Of a stretch of 64,000 bases of DNA, positions 62,925-64,000 are shown piece after piece. Position 1 is the stretch's first letter. Each line of letters begins with the position of its first letter. The notes under the pieces are model-generated. The model was not told the DNA's origin. It saw only the letters and a list, made by a program, of their open reading frames with translations, and did no database searches. A program made the translations under genes and the position numbers. The stretch comes from G965237725 sp965237725. Its GTDB lineage: Bacteria > Pseudomonadota > Gammaproteobacteria > Arenicellales > Poriferihabitantaceae. The DNA is taken from assembly GCA_965237725.1 (NCBI GenBank), contig OZ250151.1, positions 1,116,001 to 1,180,000 on the forward strand. Reading direction: 5' to 3'.

Positions 62925-63688
62925 CAATCTAAAAACTGTGCAGGGTCGACGGGTTCGCCGTCTTTTCGAATTTCAAAATGCAACATCACCGTATCAGTAC
63001 CGCTTTGACCCATGGTGGCAATTTGTTGTTCTGGGGCGATAGCCTGGCCTTCGGTGACCAGTATTTTGCGATTGTGGGCATAGGCACTTAAAAACTGAGT
63101 GGAGTGTTTTAGGATAACCAGTTTGCCATAACCTCTTAGTCCCTCGCCCACGTATACCACCTCTCCAGCTGCAGTGGCCTTGACCGGGCTATCCTCGAGC
63201 CCTGCAATTTGAATGCCGTTGCTGCCTTCCGACGGCGAAAATTTTCCAATCAGTTTCCCTTCTGCTGGCCAGTTCCATTCTCGCGGAGAGCTGGAAAAAG
63301 AGACTACAGGGGCCGACTCTATTTTTGAAGTTTCGATTCGTGCTGGCGCATTTACGGGTAATTTTTTAACATATTCGGGCTCCCTTAGCTGTGTTGATAC
63401 TGGGTCCAGAGGCGTGATTTTTGTAGCGGGCTTCCTCAGCAGAACAATTTGGCCCGGGGTAATTTCATAAGGTTTTTTCAGATTGCTCCACTCTGCAATA
63501 TCAAGATAATCTACCCCAAAAGCCCAGGCAATTTTGTAAATTGAATCCTGATGCTTGACTTCGTAGGCTTGGGGAATATTTCTCGATGGCGACTTATTGA
63601 TAATTGGTGCACTAGAAGTTGATCCACAACCCGACAAAAATCCCAGAACTAGCCCAACGAACAAACTGATCGTAATTATTCTCTTCAT
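62924..63688 (-). CDS. nlpD: NlpD-type lipoprotein, LysM plus degenerate or activator M23 domain
   Basis: Start placed at ATG 63688, in an ATGA overlap with the YqaA gene, giving 254 residues. A lipoprotein signal precedes the lipobox LSGCGS. A LysM domain follows (YEVKHQDSIYKIAWAFGVDY to TPGQIVLLRKP), then a linker and an M23/LytM domain (WPAEGKLIGKFS to HFEIRKDGEPVDPAQFL). The first metal His of true M23 enzymes is not seen (SEGSNGIQIAG), as in NlpD/EnvC, which activate amidases and do not cut peptidoglycan. An rpoS gene, the usual neighbour downstream, is absent. Confidence 0.9.
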   Translation of the reverse strand: MKRIITISLFVGLVLGFLSGCGSTSSAPIINKSPSRNIPQAYEVKHQDSIYKIAWAFGVDYLDIAEWSNLKKPYEITPGQIVLLRKPATKITPLDPVSTQLREPEYVKKLPVNAPARIETSKIESAPVVSFSSSPREWNWPAEGKLIGKFSPSEGSNGIQIAGLEDSPVKATAAGEVVYVGEGLRGYGKLVILKHSTQFLSAYAHNRKILVTEGQAIAPEQQIATMGQSGTDTVMLHFEIRKDGEPVDPAQFLD

Positions 63689-64000
63689 AGTATTTTCACA
63701 ACGTAAAATCCGGCCACTGCAAGTATCAACACACCCCATCCAATCCACTCCATCCATTTCTCCAGAACCGGTTCAATTTTATCGCCACCCCATTTCAATA
63801 ATCCTGCAACCAGAAAAAACTGGGAAGCGCGACCAACCAGGGAGGCCAAGGTAAAGGGGATCAGGGCCATGCCCAGCACACCCGATGTTATGGTGAATAA
63901 TTTGTAAGGAATGGGCGTCAATCCGGCAAGCAGTACCAGAGCAACCCCGTACTGATCAAACCAGAATTTCATTTTATCAAATTTATCGCCGAGGTGATAA
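63685..64000 (-). CDS. yqaA: YqaA family (DedA/VTT-like) inner membrane protein, 5' end outside the window
   Basis: The frame is open to the right edge, so the N-terminus is missing; the visible 105 codons read YHLGDKFDKMKFW and onward. The motif LLAGLTPIPYKLFTITSGVL is diagnostic of YqaA/DedA (VTT) proteins, and the Arg of SLVGRASQFFLVA is conserved. Three membrane segments are visible. Such proteins act in membrane lipid handling and envelope integrity. Overlaps nlpD by 4 bases; a yqaA-nlpD order occurs in several gammaproteobacteria next to surE-pcm. Confidence 0.85.
   Translation of the reverse strand, partial: YHLGDKFDKMKFWFDQYGVALVLLAGLTPIPYKLFTITSGVLGMALIPFTLASLVGRASQFFLVAGLLKWGGDKIEPVLEKWMEWIGWGVLILAVAGFYVVKIL

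Noticed and set aside
1..64000. tRNA, rRNA or tmRNA genes
   Set aside because: I saw no T-loop GTTCGANTC pattern in a cloverleaf context and no rRNA-like sequence, but a covariance search was not possible.

Overview
The window looks like chromosomal DNA of a free-living, probably marine gammaproteobacterium. The evidence is a FimV-type LysM protein beside leuC-leuD and trpB-trpA, a YqaA-NlpD pair, the rnhA-dnaQ pair with an SmtA-type methyltransferase, and glnS, sohB, yrdA and yciB/yciI/yciA homologues. TRAP, sodium-solute and DMT transporters are numerous, which fits a marine lifestyle. No rRNA, tRNA or CRISPR array was recognised. The taxonomic call is inferred from gene content only.

Layout. 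1-4.6 kb: catabolic and housekeeping genes (methyltransferase fragment, proline racemase-family enzyme, GFA protein, glycerate 2-kinase, DMT transporter, HD hydrolase). 4.6-11.7 kb: a likely cyclic-nucleotide signalling island. It holds an ABC exporter-like protein with a degenerate, expanded nucleotide-binding domain, a stand-alone cyclic-nucleotide-binding protein, a periplasmic amino-acid-type binding protein without its permease, and a membrane receptor nucleotide cyclase. 12.0-14.9 kb: a complete TRAP transporter. 14.9-25.6 kb: the most unusual region. A six-gene minus-strand operon carries four tandem 2OG-Fe(II) dioxygenase paralogues (isoleucine-hydroxylase type), a divergent PurD-like ATP-grasp ligase and an unknown protein. 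Divergent from it lies an AT-rich array of ATP-grasp-like genes of two types (A and B), with a chimeric pseudogene, a third degraded A copy and a protein resembling the eukaryotic MSS51 C-terminal domain. I read this as a biosynthetic locus for a small molecule or peptide made from hydroxylated amino acids, shaped by tandem duplication and deletion. The product is unknown.

25.6-52 kb: mostly ordinary metabolism. It includes an SSS transporter, an acyl-CoA ligase, MetY, a deoxynucleoside kinase, type III glutamine synthetase, dnaQ/rnhA, dapE, glnS, sohB, MetZ (behind a SAM-II riboswitch) and trpBA. MetZ and trpB are divergent, and their promoters overlap in the -35 region. 52-57 kb: leuCD, an integrase remnant, a Tat-exported glycine-rich protein and aroC. 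57-64 kb: GST, N-formylglutamate amidohydrolase, a DMT exporter with an overlapping convergent LysR gene, trpD, a TauE-type exporter, NlpD and YqaA.

Four gene-free gaps (about 27.1, 35.5, 45.7 and 62.8 kb) carry the same family of short hairpin-forming interspersed repeats. One of them contains a four-copy tandem array with a 35-bp period.
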